Position numbers and translations under genes: made by a program. 64,000 bases of DNA, from positions 62,001-126,000 of the forward strand of contig NZ_OY782853.1 of the NCBI RefSeq assembly GCF_963678425.1. Reading direction: 5' to 3'. This document shows, piece after piece, positions 25,937-35,506 of this stretch. The notes under the pieces were generated by a model that searched no databases, had not been told where the DNA came from, and saw nothing but the letters and a program-made list of their open reading frames with translations. Origin of the DNA: an uncultured Bacteroides sp. Its GTDB lineage: Bacteria; Bacteroidota; Bacteroidia; Bacteroidales; Bacteroidaceae. Position 1 is the stretch's first letter. Every line of letters begins with the position of its first letter.

Positions 25937-26821
25937 CTATTCCTTGATTTTCTTTAACTGACTTTCTACAATCAGTTTAGGTATTAAAGAGGGTTCTTTT
26001 GCCACTGCAACACCAGCAGCCTCAAAAGCTGCAATCTTTTCCTCAGCAGTTCCATCGCCACTTGAAATAATTGCTCCGGCATGCCCCATCTGTTTTTCCG
26101 GCGGAGCAAATTGTCCTGCAATAAAGGCAACTACAGGTTTAGTAATCTCCCAACGAATAAATTCTGCAGCCCTTTCTTCCGCATTTCCACCAATTTCTCC
26201 AATTAGAACTATAGATTGCGTTTCTTTGTCCTTTTCAAACAATTCAAGAAGCTCGCGGTAATAGAGTCCCACTACCTTATCGCCTCCTATTCCAATAGCA
26301 GTAGATTGCCCCAAACCTTTTGAAGTAAGATGAGAAACAACCTCATAAGTCAATGTGCCACTTCGGCTAATTACTCCTACCCCTCCTTTTTTAAATATCT
26401 GAGAAGGCATAATACCCACCATACTTTTCCCCGGAGAAATTACTCCGGGAGTATTTGGTCCGATAAGTATAGCCCCTTTCTGCTGAACATAATTATATGC
26501 TTCAATAATATCCAGTGTAGGTATTCCTTCAGTTATGCAAATAATCAGTCCAATACCTGCATCCGCAGCTTCCATAATGGCATCCGCAGCAAAGGCGGCA
26601 GGTACAAAAATAGCTGAAGTATTCGCTCCTGTTTGATCCACAGCCTCATACATGGTGTTAAACACAGGAATATTATCTATATGAGTACCTCCCTTTCCGG
26701 GGGAAGTGCCAGCCACTACATTGGTTCCGTAAGCTTTCATCTTTATAGCATGAAAGTATCCGTCTCTCCCAGTGATACCCTGTACAACCAGACGGGTTGA
26801 TTCATTGATAAGAATACTCAT
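25937..26821 (-). CDS. sucD: Succinyl-CoA synthetase alpha subunit
   Basis: A 294-residue ADP-forming succinate-CoA ligase alpha subunit that converts succinyl-CoA, ADP and Pi to succinate, CoA and ATP. The CoA-binding Rossmann domain is at the N-terminus (VVQGITGRDGYFHA). The active-site phosphohistidine sits in MGHAGAI, followed by SGDGTAEEK. It is 33 bp downstream of sucC in the same operon. In Bacteroides this enzyme connects succinate/propionate metabolism to energy conservation. Confidence 0.96.
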   Translation of the reverse strand: MSILINESTRLVVQGITGRDGYFHAIKMKAYGTNVVAGTSPGKGGTHIDNIPVFNTMYEAVDQTGANTSAIFVPAAFAADAIMEAADAGIGLIICITEGIPTLDIIEAYNYVQQKGAILIGPNTPGVISPGKSMVGIMPSQIFKKGGVGVISRSGTLTYEVVSHLTSKGLGQSTAIGIGGDKVVGLYYRELLELFEKDKETQSIVLIGEIGGNAEERAAEFIRWEITKPVVAFIAGQFAPPEKQMGHAGAIISSGDGTAEEKIAAFEAAGVAVAKEPSLIPKLIVESQLKKIKE

Positions 26822-26854
26822 ATTTAATGAATTTAGTTGATTGTTTAATACCCC

Positions 26855-27997
26855 TTAACCTGCTTTTATTGATTGATTTACAGCTTTTCGGATTGCTTCA
26901 TTCATAGTCTCAGCTACCAGAAAGTTAGAATTGCGGAGTAATGCCCGGCCTTCTTCCTCATTAGTGCCAGTAAGACGCACAACTATTGGAATATCAGCAC
27001 GCATCTCTTCATAAGCTTTCAACAAGCCATTAGCCACATCGTCGCAGCGAGTAATTCCTCCGAATATATTCACCAGGATCACCTTCAGCCTATCGTCCTG
27101 CAACAAGATTCTCATTGCTTCAGATATTTTTTTAGGATTCGAACTACCGCCAATATCCAGAAAATTGGCAGGACAGCCTTCATTGAGTTTTATCAGATCC
27201 ATTGTTGCCATAGCCAGCCCGGCTCCATTTACCATACAACCTATATCACCGGTAAGATGCACATAACTGAATCCCTTGGCTTTTGCCTGCAGCTCTATTT
27301 CTTCCTCTTCTGTGGGTTCAGAAAAGAAACAAATATCTTCCTGACGATATAGTGCATTATCATCGAAAGTCATCTTTGCATCGACAGCTACCAGGTTTCC
27401 CTCTTTTGTCAGCACTAACGGATTGATTTCTGCAAGTGACGCATCGTTTTCAATAAACAACTGATAAAGGTTTTGCAGGATCTGCACTATCTGACCAACC
27501 AGATCCATATCATCAAATAAAAAGAAAGCAATTCTTCTGGCCAGATAATCAGGCATTCCAACAAAAGGATCAATGTTAATCCGGTAAATATTCTCTGGAG
27601 TATATTTAGCCACTTCCTCAATCTCTACTCCTCCCTCAGAACTTAACATCATAACAACCGACCGGTTTTTCCTATCAATACTAAAGCTCAGATAAAATTC
27701 CGAATCAATATTAACTGCCTCGCTTACTAATATTTTATTGACTGGTAAACCGTTAATTTTCATTTGAAACATTGAAGCAGCATAATTCATAACATCGGCC
27801 TTACATTTTACAAGTTTTACTCCACCAGCCTTTCCTCTTCCGCCGGTAAGCACCTGTGCCTTAAGCACTACTTTCTCCATATTTAACTCTTCATAAGCCG
27901 AGACGGCTTCATCCACATTATGACAAAGGATATGTTGCTCTACGGGAATACCGTAAGATGAAAAAAGTTTTTTTGCCTGATATTCGTGTATTTTCAT
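26855..27997 (-). CDS. sucC: Succinyl-CoA synthetase beta subunit
   Basis: A 380-residue beta subunit that binds the nucleotide through an N-terminal ATP-grasp fold (MKIHEYQAKKLF start, VLTGGRGKAGGVKLV glycine loop). A C-terminal ligase domain carries NIFGGITRCDDVANGL and GTNEEEGR. Length is normal. It is the first gene of the sucCD operon, divergent from the SNF2 helicase gene across 146 bp. No TAnnTTTG box was found on its side. Confidence 0.96.
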   Translation of the reverse strand: MKIHEYQAKKLFSSYGIPVEQHILCHNVDEAVSAYEELNMEKVVLKAQVLTGGRGKAGGVKLVKCKADVMNYAASMFQMKINGLPVNKILVSEAVNIDSEFYLSFSIDRKNRSVVMMLSSEGGVEIEEVAKYTPENIYRINIDPFVGMPDYLARRIAFFLFDDMDLVGQIVQILQNLYQLFIENDASLAEINPLVLTKEGNLVAVDAKMTFDDNALYRQEDICFFSEPTEEEEIELQAKAKGFSYVHLTGDIGCMVNGAGLAMATMDLIKLNEGCPANFLDIGGSSNPKKISEAMRILLQDDRLKVILVNIFGGITRCDDVANGLLKAYEEMRADIPIVVRLTGTNEEEGRALLRNSNFLVAETMNEAIRKAVNQSIKAG

Positions 27998-28087
27998 CTC
28001 TTAGAAGTATTAGTAAAAGTAATCTGATAATGATAGTACATATAAAACAATTTGTTCATTCGTATTGTTTAAATTGAGTTGTTACAT

Positions 28088-28117
28088 TTTGTATCTAAAA
28101 CAAAGGAGCTATCTTTG
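28088..28117 (+). promoter_or_regulatory. Promoter of the SNF2 helicase gene
   Basis: TTTG at 28088-28091 and TATCTTTG at 28110-28117 with an 18-base spacer, 26 bases before the ATG. Confidence 0.75.
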
Positions 28118-28143
28118 CGACAAAATAAGAAAACAATCTTTCA

Positions 28144-31100
28144 ATGTTGAAAATAATAGTAGGTCTTACCCGCCATCTGAATCTAGGCACACTTTTGATT
28201 CCTTACCTTATTAAAAAAGAGTCGGAAGAAATTATACAGGTGGAGGAACAGGCAACCTCTCTTTCACTGTCTGATAACTCTCTGACAGAATCTGAAAAAG
28301 AGATTATACGGCTGTCACTTTGTTATTCTGAAAAGAATCTGATGACAGTCTATTCGAAAGAGAAAACGGTATCGGGATTTCTTCGCAAACTAACAGAAGA
28401 GAAACTCAAAGAAAATATTCGTCCTTATATTGACAAAAAACAACAGGAAATAATCCAGCTGATACGTCTCCATAATATTCCACTATACTATAAAGAATTA
28501 GGGAAGAAAGTACTCTACAATCACAGCCGGATTAGACTGATAAAAGAAGATGCCGAAGTATTCTTTCAATTTGAGTTAACGGAACATTCTTTCCGTTATT
28601 CCATAACCTGCCAGGCAGAAGGAAAACCGATCAGTCTGACAGATAAGAAACCTGTTATCATCCTCACCAATCAACCAGCCTGTATTATGGCCAAAGATGA
28701 GTTGCTGACGTTCCGGGATATCGAGGCTTCCCGTCTGATGCCTTTCTTTAACAAGAAGTCAGTGGAAGTTCCTGCATCAATGACGGGGAAATATATGGAA
28801 CAGATTGTACTACCTGCAGTAGAACGTTTTCAGGTAGAAGCTTCCGGTTTTGATATCATGGAAGAACCGATGCAACAAAAAGCAGAACTATCCATCGAGA
28901 AGTCTGTGTTGCAACAACCGTTGCTAAAACTCCGGTTCTGCTACAATGACAACAGTTTCACCCCAGAAGAGATCAGTCAGAAGAGGTATGCAAGAATAGA
29001 AGAATGTGATGGCAGATATAGGATCATTTACTATAACAGAGACTACTGCTGGGAAGAACTATGTATTGAACAACTGAAAGAATGGGGATTGAAACAGGTT
29101 AGCGGTTCACAGTTCCTTTTATCAGAAGATACACCGGAAAAGAGTCTTATCCGATGGATTAACATTCATAAAGATCTGCTTCAAAAGAGATTTGAACTAA
29201 ACAGCTCTGAATCCGGTTCAAATTATTACCTGGGAGAGATATCTCTGAAACAGGAGATCAGTGTAAAACCCGACTGGTTTGATATTCATATCGAGGTACA
29301 GATTGGTGATTACCATTTTCCTTTCTTCAATTTCAAAAAACACATTATCAAGGGAAACCGGGAATTTATACTTCCCGATGGCAAAATAGCCCTGCTTCCA
29401 GAGGAGTGGTTTGAAAAATACAGTGAGTTACTGGCATTGGGAATCAGACAACCGGAAGGTATCAGACTGCAAAAGGCTCATTTTAAGTTACTAGACGAAC
29501 TGGAAGAGGACAGATTTAGTAAAGAGCTGAAAACATTACGGTTAGAATACAAAGGAAAGAGAGAATACCCTGTACCACCAAGAATAAAAGCCACTCTTCG
29601 CTCCTATCAGAAAGAGGGATTCTTATGGATGGTTCATCTGAGAGAAAATAGTTTCGGAGGATGCCTGGCAGATGATATGGGACTAGGAAAGACTTTACAA
29701 ACTATTACCATGCTTCAGCATTTATATAATCCATCAGAGCCAATAGTCCGGGAAACAACTCCCCTTTCTGCCCCAGTTTATTATGCTGATAAATCAGGGC
29801 AACTCTCTCTCTTCAATGATGAACAGACAAATGAGTTTACCGCCACAGCTCAACCAACTGAAGAATCTCGCCAGAACAATGAAGCAATGGTTATAAAAGA
29901 AACTGAGATTATTGCCCCTGGTGCAACAGGAAATAATACCACGCCCGAAGAAGCATCTGTTTCTGCTACCGAAAAGTATAAAGCCACAGAATCTCTTCCG
30001 GCTTCATTGGTAATTGTTCCCACATCGCTCCTGCACAATTGGATAAAGGAAATAAAAAAGTTCAGTTCACTTAGCTGCTATGAATATTCTGGAACAGGCA
30101 GATTGAGGAGTAAAGGCATAAAGCGTATATTCAATCATTACAATGTGATTCTCACTACATACGGCGTACTCAGAAATGACATTGAACTGCTGGAAGATTA
30201 TCCTTTTGAATGTGTTATACTGGACGAAAGTCAGGTCATCAAGAATCCGGATTCTGTTACATACCATTCGGTTATCCGACTTAAATCCAGATACAGACTA
30301 GTGCTCACCGGCACCCCTATCGAGAACTCCCTAAAAGATCTTTGGGCTCAATTTAACTTTATCAACCCAGGAATGCTAGGCAGTTCGGAGAGTTTCCGGG
30401 ATTATTTTATCACACCTATCACTAAAGAGGGAAATACCCGCATGGAAGCTCGTCTTCAGCAACTTATCAAGCCCTTTTTTCTACGAAGGACCAAAGAACA
30501 GGTTGCACCAGAGCTCCCTTCGCTCACAGAAGAGGTGCGATATTGCGAAATGTCACCAGAACAGGAAGCTATTTATAAAAAAGAAAAAAACATTCTACGG
30601 AATACACTAATGGATATCAGTAGTAAGGAAGGTCTGCAAAAAAATAGTTTCGTTGCACTGCAAGGAATGACCCGTTTGCGCTTAATGGCCAACCATCCCC
30701 GTATGCTAATGCCTGATTACAACTTTTCTTCAGGGAAAATGGAACAGATACTCGAAGCCTATGAAATGCTAATGAGTGAAGGGCACAAAGTGCTTATCTT
30801 CTCCTCTTTCGTGAAATACCTTCATTTGCTGGGAGAAGCTTTTGATCGTAACGGATGGCGTTATGCCTTGCTCACCGGACAAACAACAGACCGTGAAAAA
30901 GAGATTGCCCGCTTCTCAAATGAAAAAAACATCTATGCCTTCCTAATTTCTTTGAAAGCCGGTGGCGTAGGTCTCAACCTGACAGAGGCGGATTATGTAT
31001 TTATTATTGACCCCTGGTGGAATCCAGCGGCAGAAATGCAGGCCGTCAGCCGTGCTCACCGTATCGGGCAGACCAAACAAGTGATAGTCTATCGCTTTAT

Positions 31101-31239
31101 CACCAGCGACTCTATTGAAGAGAAAATTATCAAACTGCAGGAAAAGAAGAGTAAGCTGGCAAACAGCTTTATAACCTCCAATAACCCTCTGAAAACATTT
31201 AACGATAAAGAATGGAAAGAGTTTTTTAATATTTTATAA
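28144..31239 (+). CDS. SNF2-family ATP-dependent helicase/translocase
   Basis: A 1031-residue DNA translocase. The N-terminal ~480 residues form the bacterial SNF2-associated region. RecA-like domain 1 carries Walker A at D510-D-M-G-L-G-K516-T and motif II as D-E-S-Q instead of the usual DEAH/DEAQ. Motif III is LTGTPIENS. Domain 2 has ISLKAGGVGLNLTEAD and the arginine-finger motif SRAHRIGQTK. Between motif I and Ia there is an insert of about 90 residues (~528-616), rich in Thr, Glu, Ala and Asn, that looks disordered. It acts alone or with RNA polymerase (compare RapA/HepA); role unproven. Confidence 0.92.
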   Translation: MLKIIVGLTRHLNLGTLLIPYLIKKESEEIIQVEEQATSLSLSDNSLTESEKEIIRLSLCYSEKNLMTVYSKEKTVSGFLRKLTEEKLKENIRPYIDKKQQEIIQLIRLHNIPLYYKELGKKVLYNHSRIRLIKEDAEVFFQFELTEHSFRYSITCQAEGKPISLTDKKPVIILTNQPACIMAKDELLTFRDIEASRLMPFFNKKSVEVPASMTGKYMEQIVLPAVERFQVEASGFDIMEEPMQQKAELSIEKSVLQQPLLKLRFCYNDNSFTPEEISQKRYARIEECDGRYRIIYYNRDYCWEELCIEQLKEWGLKQVSGSQFLLSEDTPEKSLIRWINIHKDLLQKRFELNSSESGSNYYLGEISLKQEISVKPDWFDIHIEVQIGDYHFPFFNFKKHIIKGNREFILPDGKIALLPEEWFEKYSELLALGIRQPEGIRLQKAHFKLLDELEEDRFSKELKTLRLEYKGKREYPVPPRIKATLRSYQKEGFLWMVHLRENSFGGCLADDMGLGKTLQTITMLQHLYNPSEPIVRETTPLSAPVYYADKSGQLSLFNDEQTNEFTATAQPTEESRQNNEAMVIKETEIIAPGATGNNTTPEEASVSATEKYKATESLPASLVIVPTSLLHNWIKEIKKFSSLSCYEYSGTGRLRSKGIKRIFNHYNVILTTYGVLRNDIELLEDYPFECVILDESQVIKNPDSVTYHSVIRLKSRYRLVLTGTPIENSLKDLWAQFNFINPGMLGSSESFRDYFITPITKEGNTRMEARLQQLIKPFFLRRTKEQVAPELPSLTEEVRYCEMSPEQEAIYKKEKNILRNTLMDISSKEGLQKNSFVALQGMTRLRLMANHPRMLMPDYNFSSGKMEQILEAYEMLMSEGHKVLIFSSFVKYLHLLGEAFDRNGWRYALLTGQTTDREKEIARFSNEKNIYAFLISLKAGGVGLNLTEADYVFIIDPWWNPAAEMQAVSRAHRIGQTKQVIVYRFITSDSIEEKIIKLQEKKSKLANSFITSNNPLKTFNDKEWKEFFNIL

Positions 31240-31496
31240 TAAATGATAAATCGGGGATTGTAATCCGCTACAGCTCTACTTTCTGAATATGCAAACCAAT
31301 ATTTTTTTAATAAAAAACACCAACACACTTATTATCAACAACAACCACCTGAAACATCTCACAATAATGAAGAAAGAGTTCTTAAATCTTTTTCGAATGG
31401 GAACAGATTCACAGATACAATTGTTAACGTTTATTTTATTTTCAAAATATATTTAAAGCTAGTCATTCTATTTACAAATAAAAGCCTCTGATAACT

Positions 31497-31504
31497 TACC
31501 TTTG
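31497..31504 (+). promoter_or_regulatory. -7 box (TACCTTTG) of the small membrane protein gene
   Basis: TACCTTTG 30 bases before the ATG at 31535. It overlaps an upstream in-frame TTG at 31502, which therefore cannot be the start. Confidence 0.6.
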
Positions 31505-31534
31505 CAGCAACTAAACAAGCAATATTTTATTTTT

Positions 31535-31705
31535 ATGAGCATCTTCAAGAAATGGTTCTCACGTTACGACGAATCTGGATTTATAAATAAAAAGCACGAG
31601 AAACTAGAGAAAATATTTTTATGGAGCACAATTGCATTCATTTTCACTATTTTTCTAGCTTTGATTCTCTGGGCTATTAAAGAATTAAGCACTCCTGCAA
31701 TTTAG
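31535..31705 (+). CDS. Small single-span membrane protein (56 aa)
   Basis: A 56-residue protein (MSIFKKWFSRYDESGF...) with a basic, amphipathic N-terminus and one strong membrane helix (IFLWSTIAFIFTIFLALILWAI). No family is recognised. A dedicated promoter and a correctly placed start support it as a real gene. It is convergent with the metallophosphoesterase gene and followed by an array of TGTACA sites. Confidence 0.6.
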   Translation: MSIFKKWFSRYDESGFINKKHEKLEKIFLWSTIAFIFTIFLALILWAIKELSTPAI

Positions 31706-31832
31706 CAACAACATTATATTATCGCATGTTACTTAAACATAATGTAAAAGCTTTATTCGCTTTTTTATGGATAAAGAATAATAATCTATCACAAGGAGTT
31801 TTATAATCTATTGCCAATAAAAAAGATTGTCT

Positions 31833-31904
31833 TGTACAAAAGAATGCAATCTTCTGTACAAAACAATCTATTCTTTTGTACAGAACAATTAATTCTTCTG
31901 TACA
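31833..31904. repeat. Four TGTACA palindromes at exact 22-bp spacing
   Basis: TGTACA occurs at 31833, 31855, 31877 and 31899, always 22 bases apart, each inside a T-rich/A-rich context such as TTCTGTACAAAA. Units 2 and 3 form a 12-bp inverted repeat (TTCTGTACAAAA / TTTTGTACAGAA). It lies between convergent gene ends, in a 311-bp gap with no other feature. It could be a protein-binding array, a mRNA 3' structure or a tandem repeat. Confidence 0.75.
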
Positions 31905-32016
31905 AAAGTTGAATATTTTTATTAGTCCTAATTATAAATATAAAGCAATTATCCTCTTAAAGAAAAGATTCAATCTAGTTTTCTATTCCAGATTTATACG
32001 ATACGGATATCCAGAA

Positions 32017-33177
32017 TCATCTTTTAAAATGAAACTGTTTTATTTTCACCCCTAATGTATCTTGAATTTCTAATGCAATGCCAGAATTGTCCACATTTAC
32101 TTTTGTAACATCTATATTAGAATTGACAATAATGGGGAAGTTACATTCATCCTGACCTTTCTCATTATACAAGTACCTGTGAAAATGAGCACAAAGCATT
32201 AAATCAATCCCTGTATCATTCAAAATGGGAACAAATTGCTTTTTTACCAGTAAGGATCCATACCATGACATCCCAACAGGTGGTATATGGACAAAAACAA
32301 TCTTATATGGCGCCTCTTTAAAATCACGGCTTAAAACAATATTCTTCAGCCAAGCCACTTCCTGCTTTAGATATGATTCAAAATCAGATAAACCATAATA
32401 AGCTATATCATTATCAGGTTTATCTTCACCACTATCCAAAACAATAAAAAAGGCAGGACCTTGACGAAACGTATAATAAGGCATCCCTGTATTTGTTGGA
32501 AAGTAATTAATGAATTCCGTTGAGAACTGACCACGGTTCTCATGATTTCCTCTGCAATAGAAAAAAGGTATTTCTGAAGCAAAGGATTTAATCGCTTCAT
32601 TCATAAACCCATTAAAAATATGCTTTTCTGAGCGTATATCACTTAACATATCCCCATTAAATACTACAAAATCAGCCTTATCTTTGATATCCCCAACTAA
32701 TTTATGCAAGATCTCGTTCTGTGCATGAATATCATTTACCATCCAGAATTTGACAGATGCTTTTTCATTATCTAATGTTGTAAATGTTAATGGCTCCTTA
32801 TGAAGAACTATACTCGATGCTGTTTTTCCATATTGCACATACCGTTCTTCCTGTTTAATAACTTCTTGCGAGCAAATACGGTATTTATACGTAGTACCTT
32901 TACTCAGACCTGTAATCCTTACTTTATGCAATTTGCTAATCACCTTCTTTCCAAAACTGGTTTGATATATACGAGGATGTTCTTCTGCATAAAAGTGTTG
33001 ACCACTTTGTGGAGCAATTTCAACCCACGAGATTGCTCTTCTATTCGTCTTCCACAAAATAGTGACCTCATTTTCACTCATATTTTGTAAATAAGGCCCA
33101 TACAATATCTGAAAGTTTTCTTTAGCTTGTAATATTTGAGCTAATAGGCACAATAAAATAATAACAGACTTTTTCAT
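32017..33177 (-). CDS. Secreted calcineurin-type metallophosphoesterase with N-terminal Fn3-like domain
   Basis: A 386-residue exported phosphoesterase with signal peptide MKKSVIILLCLLAQILQA. Residues ~22-135 form a fibronectin-III-like purple-acid-phosphatase N-domain. The dinuclear metal site follows: N-D-I-H, N-G-D-M, R-G-N-H-E, the HIPP histidine and A-H-F-H. The Fn3-plus-calcineurin layout resembles purple acid phosphatase and PhoD. It lies 49 bp after the transketolase gene and closes the minus-strand cluster that handles phosphoglycerol compounds, so it may release phosphate or cleave phosphodiesters there. Substrate is not proven. Confidence 0.87.
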   Translation of the reverse strand: MKKSVIILLCLLAQILQAKENFQILYGPYLQNMSENEVTILWKTNRRAISWVEIAPQSGQHFYAEEHPRIYQTSFGKKVISKLHKVRITGLSKGTTYKYRICSQEVIKQEERYVQYGKTASSIVLHKEPLTFTTLDNEKASVKFWMVNDIHAQNEILHKLVGDIKDKADFVVFNGDMLSDIRSEKHIFNGFMNEAIKSFASEIPFFYCRGNHENRGQFSTEFINYFPTNTGMPYYTFRQGPAFFIVLDSGEDKPDNDIAYYGLSDFESYLKQEVAWLKNIVLSRDFKEAPYKIVFVHIPPVGMSWYGSLLVKKQFVPILNDTGIDLMLCAHFHRYLYNEKGQDECNFPIIVNSNIDVTKVNVDNSGIALEIQDTLGVKIKQFHFKR

Positions 33178-33226
33178 TACAGTTCGTTTTATAAATTCTG
33201 TTTAAATCATACTCAATGCCCTTTTA

Positions 33227-35269
33227 TTAATTCATTTTATTGATATGATAAAATGATAACATTGCCTTAACCTGATTGTACACATTCTGAGCGGTGAAAC
33301 CAAGTTTTTCGTCAAGGGTTTTGTAAGGAGCAGAGAATCCGAAAGATTCCAGACCAAATACCTTACCGTTGGCTCCGGCCAAACCTTCGAGGTTAACAGG
33401 AAGACCTGCGGTAAGACCAAATACTTTGGCTCCTGCCGGGATTATTGATTCCTGATATTCCTTGCTCTGGCTGCGGAACAATCCTTCAGACGGAACAGAC
33501 ACAATGCGAAGTTTAATACCATCCTTGCGAAGCAATTCAGCTCCGGCAACAAGTGTTGAAACTTCAGAACCTGAAGCGATAAGAACAACATCCGGATTCT
33601 GATCCGCTCCAGCTACAATATATGCACCCTTTGCAGTATCAGCATAGTTTGTTCCTGCAGGAAGATTGGCAATATTCTGACGGGAGAAAATCAATCCTGT
33701 CGGAGTTGATGTATTTTCCATTGCCAGTTTCCATGCTTCTGTAGTTTCTTCTGCATCAGCAGGACGAAGAACCAGCATTGAATTGTGTCCGCTGTGGTTT
33801 TTAAGTTTTTCCATCAAACGGATCTGAGCTTCCTGTTCTACAGGTTCGTGAGTAGGTCCGTCTTCACCTACACGGAATGCATCGTGTGTCCAGATAAACT
33901 TAACAGGAACTTCCATCAAAGCAGCCATACGTACAGCCGGTTTCATGTAGTCAGAGAATACAAAGAAGGTTCCGCAAGCCGGAATTACACCTCCGTGAAG
34001 AGCCATACCGATGCAAACACATGCCATAGTCAATTCAGATACACCAGCCTGTAAGAAAGCACCGCTGAAATCTTCTTTTGTAAAGGCATGAGTCTTTTTC
34101 AGGAATCCGTCAGTCTTATCAGAGTTGGATAAGTCGGCAGAAGAACAGATCATGTTTTCTACCTGAGTAGCCAGTGCACCAAGAACAGTAGCAGAAGCAC
34201 CACGTGTAGCGTCATTTGCTTTTTGTTTGATACCAGCCCAGTCTACTTTAGGAGCTTTGCCAGAGAAGAATAGTTCCAGTTTAGCAGCTAGTTCAGGGTT
34301 AGCTTTAGCCCATTCTGCTTTAGCAGCCTGTTTGGCAGCAGCGATTTTTTTCAATTCAGCTGCACGTTTAGCATAAAGCTCTGCAACTTCAGGGAATATT
34401 TTGAAAGCGTCTGCAGGATCACCTCCCAGGTTTTTAATAGTTTCATCGTAACAAGCACCGCTGGCACTCAATGGCTGGCCATGAGTAGAGCATTTGCGCT
34501 CAAAGCTTTCGTGGTTGGCTGTAACGGCGCCTTTACCCATAATGGTTTTACCAATGATAATGGTAGGACGTGCTTTTTCTTCTTTAGCAGCAGTAAGAGC
34601 CTTACGGATTTCATCTGGATCATTACCATTGATTTTAATAACATTCCAGTTCCATGCTTCGTATTTCTTAGCAGCGTCTTCGCTGGTTACGGCATTGGTT
34701 CCTGTAGAAAGCTGAATGTCATTTGAGTCATAGAACATAATCAGGTTGTCAAGTCCAAGGTGTCCGGCCAGACGACCTGCGCCCTGAGAAATTTCTTCCT
34801 GAATACCTCCGTCAGAGATAAAAGTATAAATAGTTTGTCCCATTACTTCGCCGAAGCGAGCATGAAGGAATTTGGCTGCTATAGCAGCACCAACAGCATA
34901 AGTATGTCCTTGTCCCAATGGGCCGGAAGTGTTCTCTACTCCACGCATGATATCTACTTCAGGGTGACCCGGAGTAGGACTTCCCCATTGACGGAATTGT
35001 GATAATTCATCCAGTGTATATTTACCTGTCAGAGCCAGGATAGAATACAGCATGGGAGACATGTGTCCCGGATCAAGAAAGAAGCGGTCACGACCTTCCC
35101 AACGAGGGTTTTCAGGATCATATTCAAGAAACTCGGAGAAAAGTACGTTTATAAAGTCTGCACCTCCCATGGCACCTCCCGGGTGTCCGGAATTTGCTTT
35201 TTCTACCATAGAAGCTGCTAAAATTCGCACATTATTTGCGGCGCGATTCATTAGTTTACTATCGTTCAT
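33227..35269 (-). CDS. tkt: Transketolase
   Basis: A 680-residue thiamine-diphosphate enzyme that moves two-carbon units in the pentose phosphate pathway. The N-terminal domain starts NNVRILAASMVEKANSGHPGG. The cofactor loop is FISDGGIQEEISQGA rather than the common GDGCLMEG form. The pyrimidine domain carries GEDGPTHEPVEQ, and the C-terminal domain VIASGSEVST. Alanine/lysine-rich helix ~300-340 is longer than in E. coli TktA. It lies between the GH13 gene (237-bp gap) and the metallophosphoesterase, so it is probably a housekeeping gene embedded in the cluster, although it could consume triose phosphate made there. Confidence 0.95.
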   Translation of the reverse strand: MNDSKLMNRAANNVRILAASMVEKANSGHPGGAMGGADFINVLFSEFLEYDPENPRWEGRDRFFLDPGHMSPMLYSILALTGKYTLDELSQFRQWGSPTPGHPEVDIMRGVENTSGPLGQGHTYAVGAAIAAKFLHARFGEVMGQTIYTFISDGGIQEEISQGAGRLAGHLGLDNLIMFYDSNDIQLSTGTNAVTSEDAAKKYEAWNWNVIKINGNDPDEIRKALTAAKEEKARPTIIIGKTIMGKGAVTANHESFERKCSTHGQPLSASGACYDETIKNLGGDPADAFKIFPEVAELYAKRAAELKKIAAAKQAAKAEWAKANPELAAKLELFFSGKAPKVDWAGIKQKANDATRGASATVLGALATQVENMICSSADLSNSDKTDGFLKKTHAFTKEDFSGAFLQAGVSELTMACVCIGMALHGGVIPACGTFFVFSDYMKPAVRMAALMEVPVKFIWTHDAFRVGEDGPTHEPVEQEAQIRLMEKLKNHSGHNSMLVLRPADAEETTEAWKLAMENTSTPTGLIFSRQNIANLPAGTNYADTAKGAYIVAGADQNPDVVLIASGSEVSTLVAGAELLRKDGIKLRIVSVPSEGLFRSQSKEYQESIIPAGAKVFGLTAGLPVNLEGLAGANGKVFGLESFGFSAPYKTLDEKLGFTAQNVYNQVKAMLSFYHINKMN

Positions 35270-35506
35270 AACTATTTTCTATTATTATATAATTTAACTA
35301 AGATTGTAAGCCAAGCTCATCTCAAAAAGCCATTTTACGGTAATAGTAATAAACCGATGACCAAAGCGGATAAGTTACTTGGCAACATGTACCATTAACA
35401 AATACGATCTTCACCTGATGGGATATTCCACTTCAAATAGAACATAAATCAGATTTTCGTTTTCTTTATTGTTTGTAGATGCAATACTTTATAATATTAC
35501 CGATAT

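Noticed and set aside
31820..31910. CRISPR array
   Set aside because: The regular 22-bp period comes from a short TGTACA palindrome with similar flanks; there are no ~30-base repeats with unique spacers and no cas genes.
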